A DNA stretch of 64,000 nucleotides from Ziziphus jujuba (taxonomy: Eukaryota; Streptophyta; Magnoliopsida; Rosales; Rhamnaceae), in assembly GCF_031755915.1 (NCBI RefSeq), contig NC_083388.1:12226501-12290500 (forward strand), in the 5' to 3' direction. Below, piece by piece: positions 23,801 to 34,282 of this stretch; position 1 is the stretch's first letter; every line of letters begins with the position of its first letter. A model generated the notes under the pieces. The model worked only from the letters and a program-made list of their open reading frames with translations, did not search any database and was not told the origin of the DNA. A program made the translations under genes and the position numbers.

Positions 23801-26800
23801 TCTTTTCGCGGTGATGTTTGGGGACTGGGGTCATGGAATATGCTTGTTGCTGGGAGCATTAGTTCTTATAGCTCGTGAAAGTAAGCTCAGTGGACAGGTA
23901 GGTCCTTACCACCAAATGGTTGCACAAAGTTTAAGAAGAAAATTTTCTATCAGAAACTGTATGACCAAATTAATTTATGAATTTTGTTCCTCCACTGAAA
24001 TAAAAGCTTTAAATTTGTGGCAGATTGTATCACATTCATACTTTTTGGGCTATCAAGAATATTCATTTTAAATGGCTAGATAAAATGGATCTAGTGCATC
24101 TACAGGAAAAAAAGAAAAAGAAAAGATGAGAGAGCGTGTTTTTCCTTTAGCTAAAATTCTTTCTTTATTTCTGACAGAAACTTGGAAGCTTTATGGAGAT
24201 GCTGTTTGGTGGTCGCTATGTACTTCTTTTGATGTCACTGTTTTCAATTTATTGCGGCTTGATTTACAATGAATTTTTCTCGGTTCCTTATCATATATTT
24301 GGTGAATCTGCTTACAAATGCAGAGATTCTACTTGCCAGTATGCTTTCTCTCCCTCGTAAATCTTTAAAGCAAGATTTAATTTAAGTCAATTAAATTCTC
24401 CTATTCAATCATATATTTATCTGATACAACTTTGCCTGTCATCTTTTCTATTCAGGAGTTTAGTTGAAATGTGATTTAATGATCTTTTATTGATGTGCTT
24501 TATAGAATTTTGTTTCAAATCTTGGATTTAACTTGGTATATCTTTACTTGTTTGAAACCAAATTGTTATTGTTATTTCTTGGGCATCTTTTTCAGTACGT
24601 TATTTTACTTTTTAACCTCATTTCCCTCCTGTGGGGTGAAAAAAATTCATATAAATATATGTATGTTTTTTCCTTTTATGATGTCTGACTACTTGACTTA
24701 GCAAACTTGTTTTCTAAGAGAATTTTCAATTTATAGTATGATCCTTCATCATCATTTTTCCCCCCTTAAGCAGTGATGCACACACTACTGGCTTAGTCAA
24801 ATACCAAGATACATACCCATTTGGTGTGGACCCTAGTTGGCGTGGAAGCCGTTCAGAACTTCCATTTTTGAACTCTCTCAAAATGAAGATGTCTATTTTG
24901 TTGGGTGTTGTCCAAATGAACTTGGGAATCATTTTAAGTTACTTCAATTCACATTTTTTTGGCAGCTCAATTGATATAAGGTGTGTCTCCTTTTCATACC
25001 TTTTCTGATTTTTCTCTCTTCCTTCCTTATATCAACCATACTGTTCTTTTTCTGTCCCTACTTTCTAAGGTAAGTAAAAGAGGTTTGACTTATCTGCGTC
25101 CCCTTGGTAGGTATCAGTTTGTGCCACAGATGATCTTTCTTAACAGTCTTTTTGGGTATCTTGCACTTCTTATTGTCATCAAGTGGTGCACTGGATCTCA
25201 GGCAGACCTCTACCATGTTATGATTTACATGTTTCTAAGTCCCACTGAGGATCTTGGTGAAAATCAGTTGTTCTGGGGACAAAGACCTCTTCAGGCACAA
25301 TCTCCACTTTGTCTCTGTTTCTACCTTTTATACTTGATCATTTTGCTTTACGCTTAATAGTCTAACAAGGCTCCTCGTCTTGCAGATCTTGTTGTTGCTT
25401 TTGGCTTTAGTTGCAGTTCCCTGGATGCTTTTTCCAAAACCTTTTATTTTGAAGAAGCTTCATTTGGAGGTATTGAGTTATTAATTTGGCTTTAATAATC
25501 CCATTGAAGCTATGAATTCATCATTGGTTTTGCTTCAGGTGTTTCTGTTCTTTGGAAATTGTTTTTCAATTTAAGTTATGAACCTCATCTGGTGAAGTGG
25601 GCTTACAATTTACTACATGGAGTATTTTAGTTCTCTGTATGTCACTAGTAGCTTCGATTTGAGGAATTTTATGTGGAGATTGGGAGAAGTAAAACTATGT
25701 TTTCTTGATGTCACTGTCTAGAGGTTTCAAGGTCGCACCTATGGGATGCTTGGCACCTCAGAGATGGATCTCGAGGTGGAACCTGATTCTGCAAGACAAC
25801 ATCATGAGGAGTTCAATTTTAGTGAGGTATTTGTGCACCAAATGATACATTCCATAGAGTTTGTACTGGGTGCAGTTTCAAATACGGCATCATATCTTCG
25901 ACTTTGGGCTTTAAGGTATTCATAGGATTTTTATCTCATGTTTTCTAAACTTGTTTCATCCTATAGTTATGCAGTTGACATCTATTTTGTTTATTGCAGT
26001 TTGGCCCACTCAGAACTCTCAACTGTATTTTATGAGAAAGTCCTACTCCTTGCCTGGGGGTGAGTTTTTAACTGTTTTGAACTATGTAATAAAATATATT
26101 TCTTGTCTTTTATCTTTGTGCAATTTACCCTTTATTATTATAATTATTCTTTTCTTATAATCTTTTTTACTTTCTTTCTATTTTTATCTTGTTTTCATAT
26201 GGTTACTTATTCTTCTCAGAAGTGAGATAAGAATCACTTTATTATGTTATTATTATTATTTTTTTATAGGAAACATGTCTTCGTTTAATTGATATAAAAC
26301 AAAGAAAACAGTACTAGTATTTAATGGGTGAGAAATCCTCAAACGTAGTCAAATAGAAAAATGAATTCTATGACTTATAGGTGATGATTGTTGGTAGGAG
26401 AGGTATTTAGATGAATATCTAGGATGATCTTAAACTCTAAATAGAGTTCCCATATCTCCATCCTTTTGCCACTATTTACTACATAGCTGCATCCCTGATA
26501 AAACTTTGGCATTTTCTAATTAGCTCACACTAATGAAAACATAGCATTGCATAACTTATTGCCAAGTTGCCACTCTTCCAAGAATTTTACTGATGTCATT
26601 TTTGTCATTTATTACTACATAGGATGCACAATCGACTGAACTATAGCCTGAAACCAGGCTTTATTCTTTATAGCATAAACAACTTAGATAATTCTGTTGT
26701 AGTTTTAGTGTTCTTCCTAGCTCAATAATAATACTCAACTGATAAGTCTGGCAGAATGCTTTCATCAATGTTTGGTTTATGGGAAGAACAGTAAAATGGA

Positions 26801-27501
26801 ATAGGTATTCCTTAGAATGCCTGTTCCATTGACTTAAGGAATGAGAATTTCTATGAAATTGTGCGTTCCACAATAATGATAAACTTGGATATTCTGCACC
26901 TAGAGATAAGGAATTATTATTCTGTTATCTCTCTCTCTCTCTCTCTCTGCATGTGTTCACTTCAATTTCCAGTAGTTAACTGAACATAATAATTAATTTA
27001 GCTATTCATAGTTCCATCTTTCAACTAGATAATGAAATTGATTAATCTGGCTTTTTCATTCCTTGCGCAATTGTATTTTATCTAGATTATGTGCCCTCCC
27101 CGAGTCCATTCCTTTGATCAAATGCAAAACCAATTAGTATGACTGATGGTTATTCTGTAGTAAAACCCAATAAACCCCTTTGCTATGAAGCTCAACCATT
27201 AGACCAAACATAGAAACAAAGTTCCCTCTGTTATTTATACATTTGAGTTTGCACATTTTCTTACAGGTAATTTGCTGTTATACATTTTTGCAACAGGTAT
27301 GACAATTTAGTAATCCGGTTAGTTGGATTAGCAGTATTTTCCTTTGCAACTGCCTTCATACTGCTCATGATGGAGACACTCAGTGCTTTTCTTCATGCCT
27401 TGCGTCTTCATTGGGTGGAATTTCAAAATAAGTTCTACCATGGTGATGGCTACAAGTTCAGACCTTTCTCCTTTGCCTCCTTGAATGAGGATGAGGATTA
27501 A
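13469..27501 (+). CDS. VHA-a1: V-type proton ATPase subunit a, VHA-a1 type (18 exons, about 819 aa)
   Basis: Membrane subunit a of the V-ATPase, which with the c-ring carries protons across endomembranes. Exons: 13469-13612, 15335-15379, 15853-15975, 16238-16345, 21134-21247, 21342-21515, 21689-21826, 22059-22166, 22323-22430, 22555-22703, 23744-23897, 24178-24338, 24774-24980, 25111-25294, 25386-25469, 25722-25915, 26000-26059, 27297-27501. All join in frame without stops. Residues 1-about 410 form the cytosolic arm ([18 protein letters not shown] start; [13 protein letters not shown] coiled-coil part). The membrane half starts near [13 protein letters not shown]. Arg727 in YLRLWALSLAHSEL is the conserved Arg essential for proton transport (Arg735 in yeast Vph1p). 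An acidic-Leu patch, SEDRELDE (154-161), sits where Arabidopsis VHA-a1 has its trans-Golgi targeting region, so TGN/early endosome location is inferred. All introns are GT-AG except intron 14, read as GC-AG. I chose ATG 13469 because the protein matches VHA-a1 from there and no in-frame ATG lies upstream. Confidence 0.95.
16535..17130. mobile_element. non-autonomous element with imperfect terminal inverted repeats and T43 tract
   Basis: The left end reads GGAGGCCAGTGGCAG then CTTGGGGGCAAC. The right end on the minus strand reads GGAGCCAGAATTTGG then AGTGGGGCAAC, giving about 30-bp imperfect inverted ends. A run of 43 T lies at 16590-16632. The interior is AT-rich with no coding sequence. Similar 'gggggcaattgccccc'-type ends occur in plant repeats. 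No clear target duplication was found. Confidence 0.4.
17224..17721 (-). repeat. 3' LTR of the intron-4 element (498 bp)
   Basis: It runs from TGATGTAGG to CCATCA in + coordinates. It includes a private 50-bp tandem duplication (tatctataac... starting at 17441 and 17491) that the other LTR lacks. Confidence 0.8.
17441..17540. repeat. 50-bp tandem duplication inside the 3' LTR
   Basis: 'tatctataacaaaaccacct' begins at 17441 and again at 17491, with the following 30 bases also repeated exactly. The matching position in the other LTR has a single copy. Confidence 0.8.
17722..17735 (-). promoter_or_regulatory. polypurine tract of the intron-4 element
   Basis: The minus strand reads TAAGAGGGGGGGAA directly before the 3' LTR start TGATGG. 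The position and purine run fit a plus-strand primer for LTR element replication. Confidence 0.7.
17920..18115 (-). repeat. TQP-containing imperfect repeat array in the intron-4 element
   Basis: On the minus strand 'cctacacaacc' recurs about six times at irregular spacings of roughly 30-45 bp. The protein frame reads repeated LPTQPxxx / STQPVTLL units (for example [11 protein letters not shown] and [11 protein letters not shown]). The + strand shows the same units as 'ggttgtgtag'. The array lies between the protease-like segment and the PPT, where a complete element would have reverse transcriptase onward. Confidence 0.6.
18167..18904 (-). pseudogene. gag C-terminus with CCHC zinc knuckle and protease-like segment
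   Basis: This open frame begins with the end of a gag domain ([15 protein letters not shown]). It then has one zinc knuckle [14 protein letters not shown] (C-x2-C-x4-H-x4-C), an acidic linker, and a retropepsin-like segment around [12 protein letters not shown]. The normal D-S/T-G triad is read here as DGDS, so activity is doubtful. It continues with [16 protein letters not shown], as in plant gypsy polyproteins, with an extended His-Pro run from a short 'ggatgt' repeat. The start Met is only the first ATG after an in-frame stop. Nucleocapsid RNA packaging would be its ancestral role. Confidence 0.7.
18920..19641 (-). pseudogene. gag N-terminal and central part, frameshifted
   Basis: From 19641 a frame reads a short N-terminal segment ([14 protein letters not shown]) to a stop at 19426. 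A second frame starting near 19430 reads the retrotransposon gag domain ([38 protein letters not shown]) to a stop at 19124. Gag-like sequence ([20 protein letters not shown]) continues to 18920 in another stop-interrupted stretch. Gag would form the particle that carries element RNA; here it cannot be made as one protein. Confidence 0.7.
19860..19871 (-). promoter_or_regulatory. primer binding site (initiator Met-tRNA type)
   Basis: The minus strand reads TGGTATCAGAGC, the usual plant LTR element PBS. It lies 3 bases inside the LTR that starts at 19875, which fixes the element's orientation as minus. Confidence 0.85.
19875..20637 (-). repeat. 5' LTR of the intron-4 element (763 bp) with internal 288-bp duplication
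   Basis: It spans TGATGTAGG to CCATCA in + coordinates. A tandem duplication explains its extra length: 'attaaaagtta' at 19933 and 20221 and 'aaatcgagttaaataagg' at 20174 and 20462 share an offset of 288 bp. The two copies are nearly identical, so the duplication is younger than the split between the two LTRs. Confidence 0.8.
20802..21148 (+). repeat. 173-bp tandem duplication carrying the intron 4 / exon 5 splice acceptor
   Basis: Copy one (about 20802-20975) and copy two (about 20975-21148) are almost identical with a constant offset of 173 bp: 'cattttgatcc' at 20821 and 20994, and 'atatcag|gcaggtggctttctt' with the junction at 20960 and 21133. Each copy ends with the acceptor and the first 15 bases of exon 5. 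Only the downstream acceptor keeps the VHA-a1 frame. Confidence 0.9.
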
Positions 27502-28632
27502 TCTATGCATACATCATTTCCCTTGTTTCAAGGGAAGATAGCATATATAATGGCTTGAACTGAGATGGAAATCAAACCCCATTTTGGCTGGCAGAGAGGA
27601 CTTTTAATCTGCATTAACATAATGATGCTCAACTTTTGACTTACAGTTGCAAATGTAAAATCCTAGGTCATTCTTTTTGGTTATGGTGGCATGAAAGGGT
27701 TCTGGGCGTATTTTCTTCTTCTTCATTTTTTTTTTCTTTTTTTTTATAGAATTTGGAGAAAAAGAGAGGTGGGGGATTGGGGATGGGAGGGTGTTTGTTT
27801 TAGATTCGCTTGTAGAGAGCTGGGGAATCAGCATCACCATATAGCTTTTCCTAATTTTCAGTTCATCGGAAGGTAAATTTTATAGTCTTATACGTACACA
27901 CAACACACTCAGCAGTGTGGATTTTGTAGGGATTGGTCGTGAAATTCTTTTTTCTATAAATTTCAGTGTAATACTTTTAGCACGATTTTATGTAGTTCCA
28001 TTCTTTTTAAGGACTCATTTTAAAGAATTCAAACTTTGAGTAAACAATGTTCATCTCCTTAAAACAGTACTTGTCACGATATTTTCATTTGAATGAAGGG
28101 AAAAGTGCAAATTGTTCTTTATGACACTTGATTTAATGTGAAGATTTCTTCCAAAGTGCTGAAGTTAAGAGTTGCTTAAGTTACATCGCAAGTGCATGGA
28201 GCTGTTACCTATGTTGGTAGGGTTTCTATTAGTGATTAAGGTGCATTCGAGCCTATTTGTACCCATATTTCTGAAATGTATTTGCTTCTTTAAGACAAAT
28301 AATAAATCTACTCCAAAAACTATTTTTAACTAGGCCTGAGAGAATTCTCTGTCTTCACTTTTTAAATAAATTTTTTTTTTCATTTTTTGGTAATATGCCA
28401 CTAGATTTTAGATGTATTGATGCGTGATTTTCAAAGATGGAACCAAAAAATATATTAGCTGGGGGGTGTTAGTATCTAATTTTGTGATGCTAGATCCAAT
28501 AAATTGATAGGTTTATCTAGGTGTTATTTTGGTTAAATTTTTGCAAGATAAATAAATCCAAACTACTTTTATGGGTGTTGGTAAAAGCCTGACCCATTTA
28601 TTAATTATTCCCGCTTGAGAGGCATATATAAA
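27502..28632 (+). other. VHA-a1 3' UTR and downstream spacer
   Basis: No second gene is seen before the hAT-type element. The first few hundred bases are presumably the 3' UTR. No strong AATAAA signal stands out, so the poly(A) site cannot be set from sequence. Confidence 0.4.
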
Positions 28633-28640
28633 TGTGAAAT

Positions 28641-29670
28641 TAGGAATGTCAACGGAATGGGCAAGGTCAATTTTTAAAATCCTATCCCATAGGAAATTTC
28701 CCATCCCATCCCCACAGTTTCCTGTTTTTTTAAAGACGGGGCAGGATGGTTTTTTTCCCTTTTTTTTTTTTTTTTTTTTTCAAACTTCAAGTATCTTAGT
28801 TGCAGCCAAAACACAAATGCAGTCCAATGAACAACACCACCATGCCCATCTCTCTCAGACAATTTCTCAAGCAGTTTACATGCCTCTTGAAGTCTATATT
28901 GAGAAAGAAAATGAAAAAGCCATGAATTATCACAAGTGCGTTTGGAATAATGGGTAGTGGAAAACACATATGGGGTCTTACAGCATTGCAAAAAGCAATT
29001 CACAGCATGGAAATTTACGGAATTTACACCCAAAAATAAAATCAAAAATACATATTCATATGTCCAAAAGAAAAAGCACTTCAGCCATTTTTCAACACCG
29101 AAAACTAAGATTACCCAGGTACTCAAAATCCTAAATTTATCTAATAAAAGTTGAATTTCGACCTCAAAATCAATCAAAACGACGAACCCACATAGCAAAA
29201 ACTTAAAATAGATTTTACCCATTGAATCTGAGCTAGAGAAATAGTGCGCAAGAGATAGAGAGACTGCTCATCTTCAGAGTGAGAAGTGGAGGAGCAGACC
29301 ACAGAAAGAGAAAAGAGAATGTGCAGGAGAGAGAAGAAAGAATGAGGGATTGAGAGAAGGTGATGTCAACAGCTTGGTGGTGGCGGCAGAAGCTGTTTGT
29401 GAAGGTGATGTCAGCCAGAGGAGTTTAGTGTTAGGGTTTGTAACTGTAAGAAGAAAATATATCCCATAAATGAAATTAAAATAATAATAATAATAAATAA
29501 ATATATATCGGATCGGAGTTTTTATTCCCTAGGCCCGGTCCAGTCCCGATTCGGGTTTTAACCTATTGTCCCAAGCCCGCTTTGCAACCCTGAATTGTTG
29601 GGGAAAAACCATCCTGTTAGGACAGGTGCACCGTGGGTTTCGGGCCATTCGGGACAAATTGCCATTACTA
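28641..29670. mobile_element. non-autonomous hAT-type element (1030 bp) with perfect 8-bp target duplication
   Basis: The ends are TAGGAATGTCAACGG on the left and, on the minus strand, TAGTAATGGCAATTTG on the right. This resembles the common plant hAT end TAGGGATGGCAA. Exactly outside them lies the same 8-bp word TGTGAAAT (28633-28640 and 29671-29678), the hAT hallmark. Both subterminal zones carry Pro/Gly-codon-like words such as 'cccatcccatccccac' and 'cccgattcggg'. No transposase is present. The interior has a T-run near 28756-28780 and a purine-rich stretch at 29230-29390. Confidence 0.85.
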
Positions 29671-29678
29671 TGTGAAAT

Positions 29679-31490
29679 GAAAAAATAGCAACTCCTCAAC
29701 CAAAATGATGAAAAATGCCAACCTTTCTCATTTTTAGTAATTTTGTCTACATTTCATTTACCTTGCCTAATACTTTTCCAAAAAACCCCTTAACATCCTT
29801 ATACCTAAATAAACCCATGGAAAAGTCAATTCACTTTGTTAGCCATAATTTTTGAACCTTCAACATTCTTAACAACATAATTAGCATAATTGACACTTGT
29901 AGCTTTGTTATGATTTTTTGAAAAACCATTTGAGACATGACTTTCGAGCTTTTTTTGGAGCTATTAACAATATCAAATATAACCTCAAAATCTACCAAGG
30001 TAATTTTCATTTCATTTTTTTTTCCTTTTTTTTTGGTTATAAATCATGTTAAAGTAAATTTATTAGTGTATGCATGTCTTATGTGTATTTTGAAGTTAGT
30101 TTCTAGCAAATAAATTTGGTAATGATAAAAATCTCAGAAACCATCTTAATTAGATGTTAAAGATGACAGACTCTCTCAAACAGATGTTAAAGACAACATA
30201 CCCTCGTCTTAGGGCCGAGGCATAAGGGTGAGGTGTGTATTTGGGAACTGGGTATAGATGAATAGAATAAAATAAGATTACCCCACTGTGTAATGGAGGT
30301 CCCCACTCTAATTGGGATGGAGTATGAGATAGAAAACATATCTAGTACCCCACCCAAATGGAGACAGGGGCCTAAATTTTAGGTAGGGTGAAAACCTACT
30401 TTTATTGTGTTGTTTGTTTTATTGCTCTACGATGGCTTTGACTTTAAAATGTTGGCTTTTATTGCTGTTTAATTTCAATACAAATTTCATACAATGGATA
30501 ATGGATGTTAAATGAAAAGAATGTGTAGTTACATAAAGATTAAAAAATGAACAAAAATATGAACTTACCAAGTAATTTTCCTTTCCACTTAATGATCCAA
30601 ATTTGTGTCCATGTCCATACACTACTAATATGGATGTCCATGAATGGACAAGCATGTATAGGATGCCGGAGGAATCTTATATGCAAAGCTACCTCTATGG
30701 TTAGCTATTTTGGAAAGTAACAATCCTGGCTCATTAACTTGTATAGAGATGAACTCCAAGATTTAATTCCAATATTACTTTATGATTGTTGTAGCTTCCA
30801 TTCAAAGGTTTCAACATATATCTTGTACTTGCTATGGATAGGACATTTTTGAACAATAGATATGGTGGTATATTTTATGCAGCATCATATTAGATTGGAA
30901 CAAACAAATTTAACTATTGGCATGTAAATTCGGGTTGATTAAAAATGAGGCATCCTATTTATGTTTTTTTCAAAATTTAAGAAGGCACATAGAAACTATC
31001 ATGATCTAGCATTTATAAAAAAATAGACACCCAAGCACTATGCCTGTAATACGATTTGTTTTTCCCCATGCATACAATGGACACTGCTTGTATCATCTAA
31101 GGAAAAATATGTAGGTTAAATTCCCGAAAGCTCAAGGTTAGGAAAATATAAAGAAGTTTTTTTTTACTGCATCCAGAAGATTTTTATATTTCATATGGAA
31201 TAGCTGCATCAAGTGCATAATGGATGTGCAAGATATTTTATTGAAGAAAATCCATAAAAGTGGGCACACACACATTTTCCTCATATAGCCCACATGAACA
31301 GTTCCATTACTTTGAAATTGGATAAAATTTTGGAACAATGTAGAGATGCGTCATCCTCTTTCTACATGATGTCCACTTACTTATATGCGTTTGAAGTACA
31401 TAAGGGCAATTTAATCGTGAAAGTGAATCTACAAACCAAAACACATTTTTTCCATGAGTTCTAATTGATTGGTACCTTTATGTCCATGTT
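29679..31490. other. intergenic DNA, no supportable gene
   Basis: No recognisable coding sequence. A GC-richer patch at 30184-30390 ('ccccac...', 'agggccgaggc') may be the end of another decayed DNA transposon, but no partner end was found. Confidence 0.35.
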
Positions 31491-31499
31491 GTTGTTGTT

Positions 31500-31800
31500 T
31501 ATTAGGATTGCAATATTTCACCATATGGTATGTGTGATTCTTATTACTCTATTGACATCCTCTATACGACTTACTCTAAAACCATTTACCCATTGAGAGA
31601 TCCAAAACAATTGCATGCTCTTGCCAAGATCCTTTTTATCGTTGCGCTTCCTTCTAGATTTATAAAGAGGCTTGGAAGGTCTAGAATCAATCGTACTCCA
31701 TCTCAAGATGAGGAATCAATGTGAAAAATGGTGGATGGCATAAACGTACTGGTCATAATAGGAAAATATATTGTGAGCACCATCATTTGGTAGTGGGTTC
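31500..31800 (+). pseudogene. Mutator-type transposase C-terminal remnant
   Basis: The + frame reads DSYYSIDILYTTYSKT then IYPLRDPKQ, then SRFIKRLGRSRINRTPS. This matches the order of the C-terminal part of plant MULE transposases, where a DP..WP segment is followed by PP..K...GRPKK.R. Just downstream, codon-like words read HKRTGHNRK, as in the C-terminal zinc knuckle (C..C..GHN.R.C), with the cysteines lost and a frameshift between. No catalytic domain is visible upstream, so this is a broken fragment. Confidence 0.45.
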
Positions 31801-32149
31801 TCAGCTTTGTAGTGGTCGCATGAAGCCAGGTACAAGAACCTATGGATGAGTGCTTCAGTGTTAACACAATTTCTTTACATGTTATATTGGATTAATATTT
31901 GGTTGAATTTAATGGTATAAATAAGTAATTTTTATTGTGTTTTATTGGATTAAATTATTGTACTATGCCATTAATTTTGTCTATCAAAATATTTTAATAG
32001 ACAGCTGAACAATGTATGTTTCATGTAGAAGTCCATCAATTGTAATCTCTTTTTACAACACAACAATTCCTAATTATTTTTCACTTTTCCCTCCCCTGTT
32101 CTGTAGTAGGGGAACTTGTCCCATTGTGAAAAGGATGTGAGATAGAGAC

Positions 32150-32150
<1 letters not shown>

Positions 32151-32186
<36 letters not shown>
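32151..32186. repeat. (ATA)12 microsatellite
   Basis: An uninterrupted ataataata run. Other simple repeats in the window include AT (6994-7015 and 20787-20813), CT (26929-26948), GA (32920-32941) and TG (54783-54803). Confidence 0.9.
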
Positions 32187-32289
32187 TTCTTTATCCCGCA
32201 CCCTGCTTACATATAGGCAAGGTTCCTACCTAAGAGGCAAGGTAATCGTTTTATTAATATGAACCTCGCACCTGTCCTCTTTAGTTCTC

Positions 32290-33990
32290 ATGATTTCATG
32301 AGTCTAAATATCACATTATTTTTGGATTCCAAGATGCAAGCATATAGTTATCATCATTTGAAGTTTGGAATTTATAAAAGAAAAGTTCCAAAAAGCTAGG
32401 ATATTACAATTTCATCATTATTGATCAAGTTAAGGGCTATAATTCATTCATGTGGCAACATATTACTTGTTTAAGCCTTTAAGCATCTCCAACATTTAAG
32501 GATCAAAATTAAAGGTAAAGATTTAAATATTTAAATTCAAGGGTGGAGATTTGAAGATCCATTTCAAGCACATGTGGAAATTGAAAATTATTTGGCAATT
32601 TGCAGAAAGGAAAATTTGGCAATACATGGAGATTTCATATACCCATGTGCCTCCCTCTCCAAAATTCCTAAGTTTTTCTTTGATACCCACTTGCAAATTT
32701 GTCACATGTACATGGTCTCCCATTTTTCTTTTTCCAAATTTAACTATTTACCTACAATAAAAAGTCATCATTTAACCTAGTTTTGAATTTTATTCTTAGT
32801 GACCTACAATAGCAAGTATAGGAAACTTTGGTGACTTGTTAGAGTAGGTAAATTTATGTGGGTTCCAAGTAACCAAGAACAAACCCCTGAATTGGATGGC
32901 AACCATATGCACAACAATTAGAGAGAGAGAGAGAGAGAGAATTCAGAGATAAATTTCAAGGGTTTTTGGAGAATGATGGGTGTGGCCAAAGCAAGGGAAA
33001 TTCCACCATTATGCAGCCAAGTTCCTTCAACTTTTCTTGACATTTGGAGCATTGTTTGAAGCTTGGATCAAGGAGAAAGCTTGACGACCAAGTGCAGCCA
33101 CCATCAGCACCATCAAGACCATGGATTTCTACTTGGTTTTTCTAGTTTAATTCTTTATTTTTCAATTGTTGAACATGGTATTTAATATTTTGATGATGGA
33201 TTTGAGTTTCATTAATTTTCTAGGGTTTGGATGTAACCCATATTATAGATATTTAATTTATTTATGCATGGGCATCTCTAATTAATAATTTTATTTGTTA
33301 ATAATTTATTATGTGCTTAACGTTTTCATAGGATTGATCTCCATGAATGATTTTGATATGATTCTTGTCTAGGAATAGAAAATTATGAGAAAGAACAATA
33401 CATTACATGTTGAAAGGGAATATTAACATGCCAAATTATCATACCTTTGATGCCTAAGAATGCTTGATCATCATTGTTATTGTAGTTTATGTGTCTTAGG
33501 ACCTAATTAGATAATCCTTAATTAGGAATAATTAGGTTATCTTGTGTGACTTTTACCAATTGATTAAGGAATTAACAATTTAGGTATTTTATAATTGAGT
33601 GTTGATTAACAATTATTATTAATTAATTTGGTTTCATGCATAATTAATGACTTTGAAGTATTATGTGGTGAATTCCATGCCTTAGTCTCATCATTATTAT
33701 ATTATTTTCTTGTTTAATCTCAATTGAATTACTTGCGGCGTTTTTAATTAATTAGTTTCATTTCATATTTTCAATAATCTTGGGCATTTAATTAATATTA
33801 GAATTTAACTAGAATTGATAATCCACTATTCCCTAGGATAATCCACTATTCCCTAGGGTGCGACAATCTTGATTTTATTCTAAAATCACTTTATTACCTG
33901 TAGATTTGTATACTTATGAGCTAATTTTCATAGCAATCAACTCTCGATTTAATACAATCATCACTTCCTTGGTATACTAACTAGCATACA
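32290..33990 (+). repeat. LTR-like sequence of the same family as 1-1500
   Basis: It shares ordered patches with the first 1.5 kb of the window (see that entry). Near its end it has a 'ccctagggtgcgac' block followed by 'gattttattctaaaatcac', a layout often seen close to the 3' end of long plant gypsy LTRs. A 20-bp unit 'gataatccactattccctag' is repeated in tandem at 33818-33857. The (GA) run is at 32920-32941. No coding sequence. Confidence 0.4.
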
Positions 33991-34049
33991 TAACATCGAT
34001 TAGGGTTGCCAAGACATGTTGTAGCCTAATCATATTAAATGATAGGTAA

Positions 34050-34200
34050 CAAAACTGATGAGAACCCACTTGTACCCGTACCAACAACTACACACTTGGG
34101 TTTTGATCCTGTGCAACTGAAGACGAGGGTCAATTACTAGAGCTCAAGCTAAGAATTTTAAGGACAATATTGTTAGCTTCATATAAGGAGTAATTAAATC
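34050..34200 (+). pseudogene. gypsy polyprotein C-terminal tail fragment
   Basis: Codons read DENPLVP, then after a one-base shift ITRAQAKNFKDNIVSFI and GVI. This is the conserved extreme C-terminus of a plant gypsy polyprotein family, also found on the minus strand at 40025-40206 and 50650-50850. It sits directly upstream of an LTR, as the 3' end of an element should, but everything 5' of it is missing. Confidence 0.6.
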
Positions 34201-34282
34201 TCATGAAAGCATGATTATACTAGAAGATTCTAAGCCTGTGCTAAGCATCCAAGTTGTGAAGGTAGAAATGGATCCGGGAAGC

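Noticed and set aside
26390..27170. Possible MITE in intron 17 (GGAATAGGTATTCC-like palindromic word near 26797-26810)
   Set aside because: Only a short palindrome; I could not find a convincing partner end or target duplication.
27261..27296. Alternative acceptor TTACAG (end 27266) for VHA-a1 exon 18
   Set aside because: It would create GGG-TAA at once at the junction; the acceptor CAACAG at 27296 keeps the frame and the conserved sequence.
28674..29222. 182-codon ORF on the minus strand downstream of VHA-a1
   Set aside because: It lies entirely inside the hAT-type element and reads through a poly-T/Lys run and the terminal repeat; no domain. Kept only as a possible capture in the findings.
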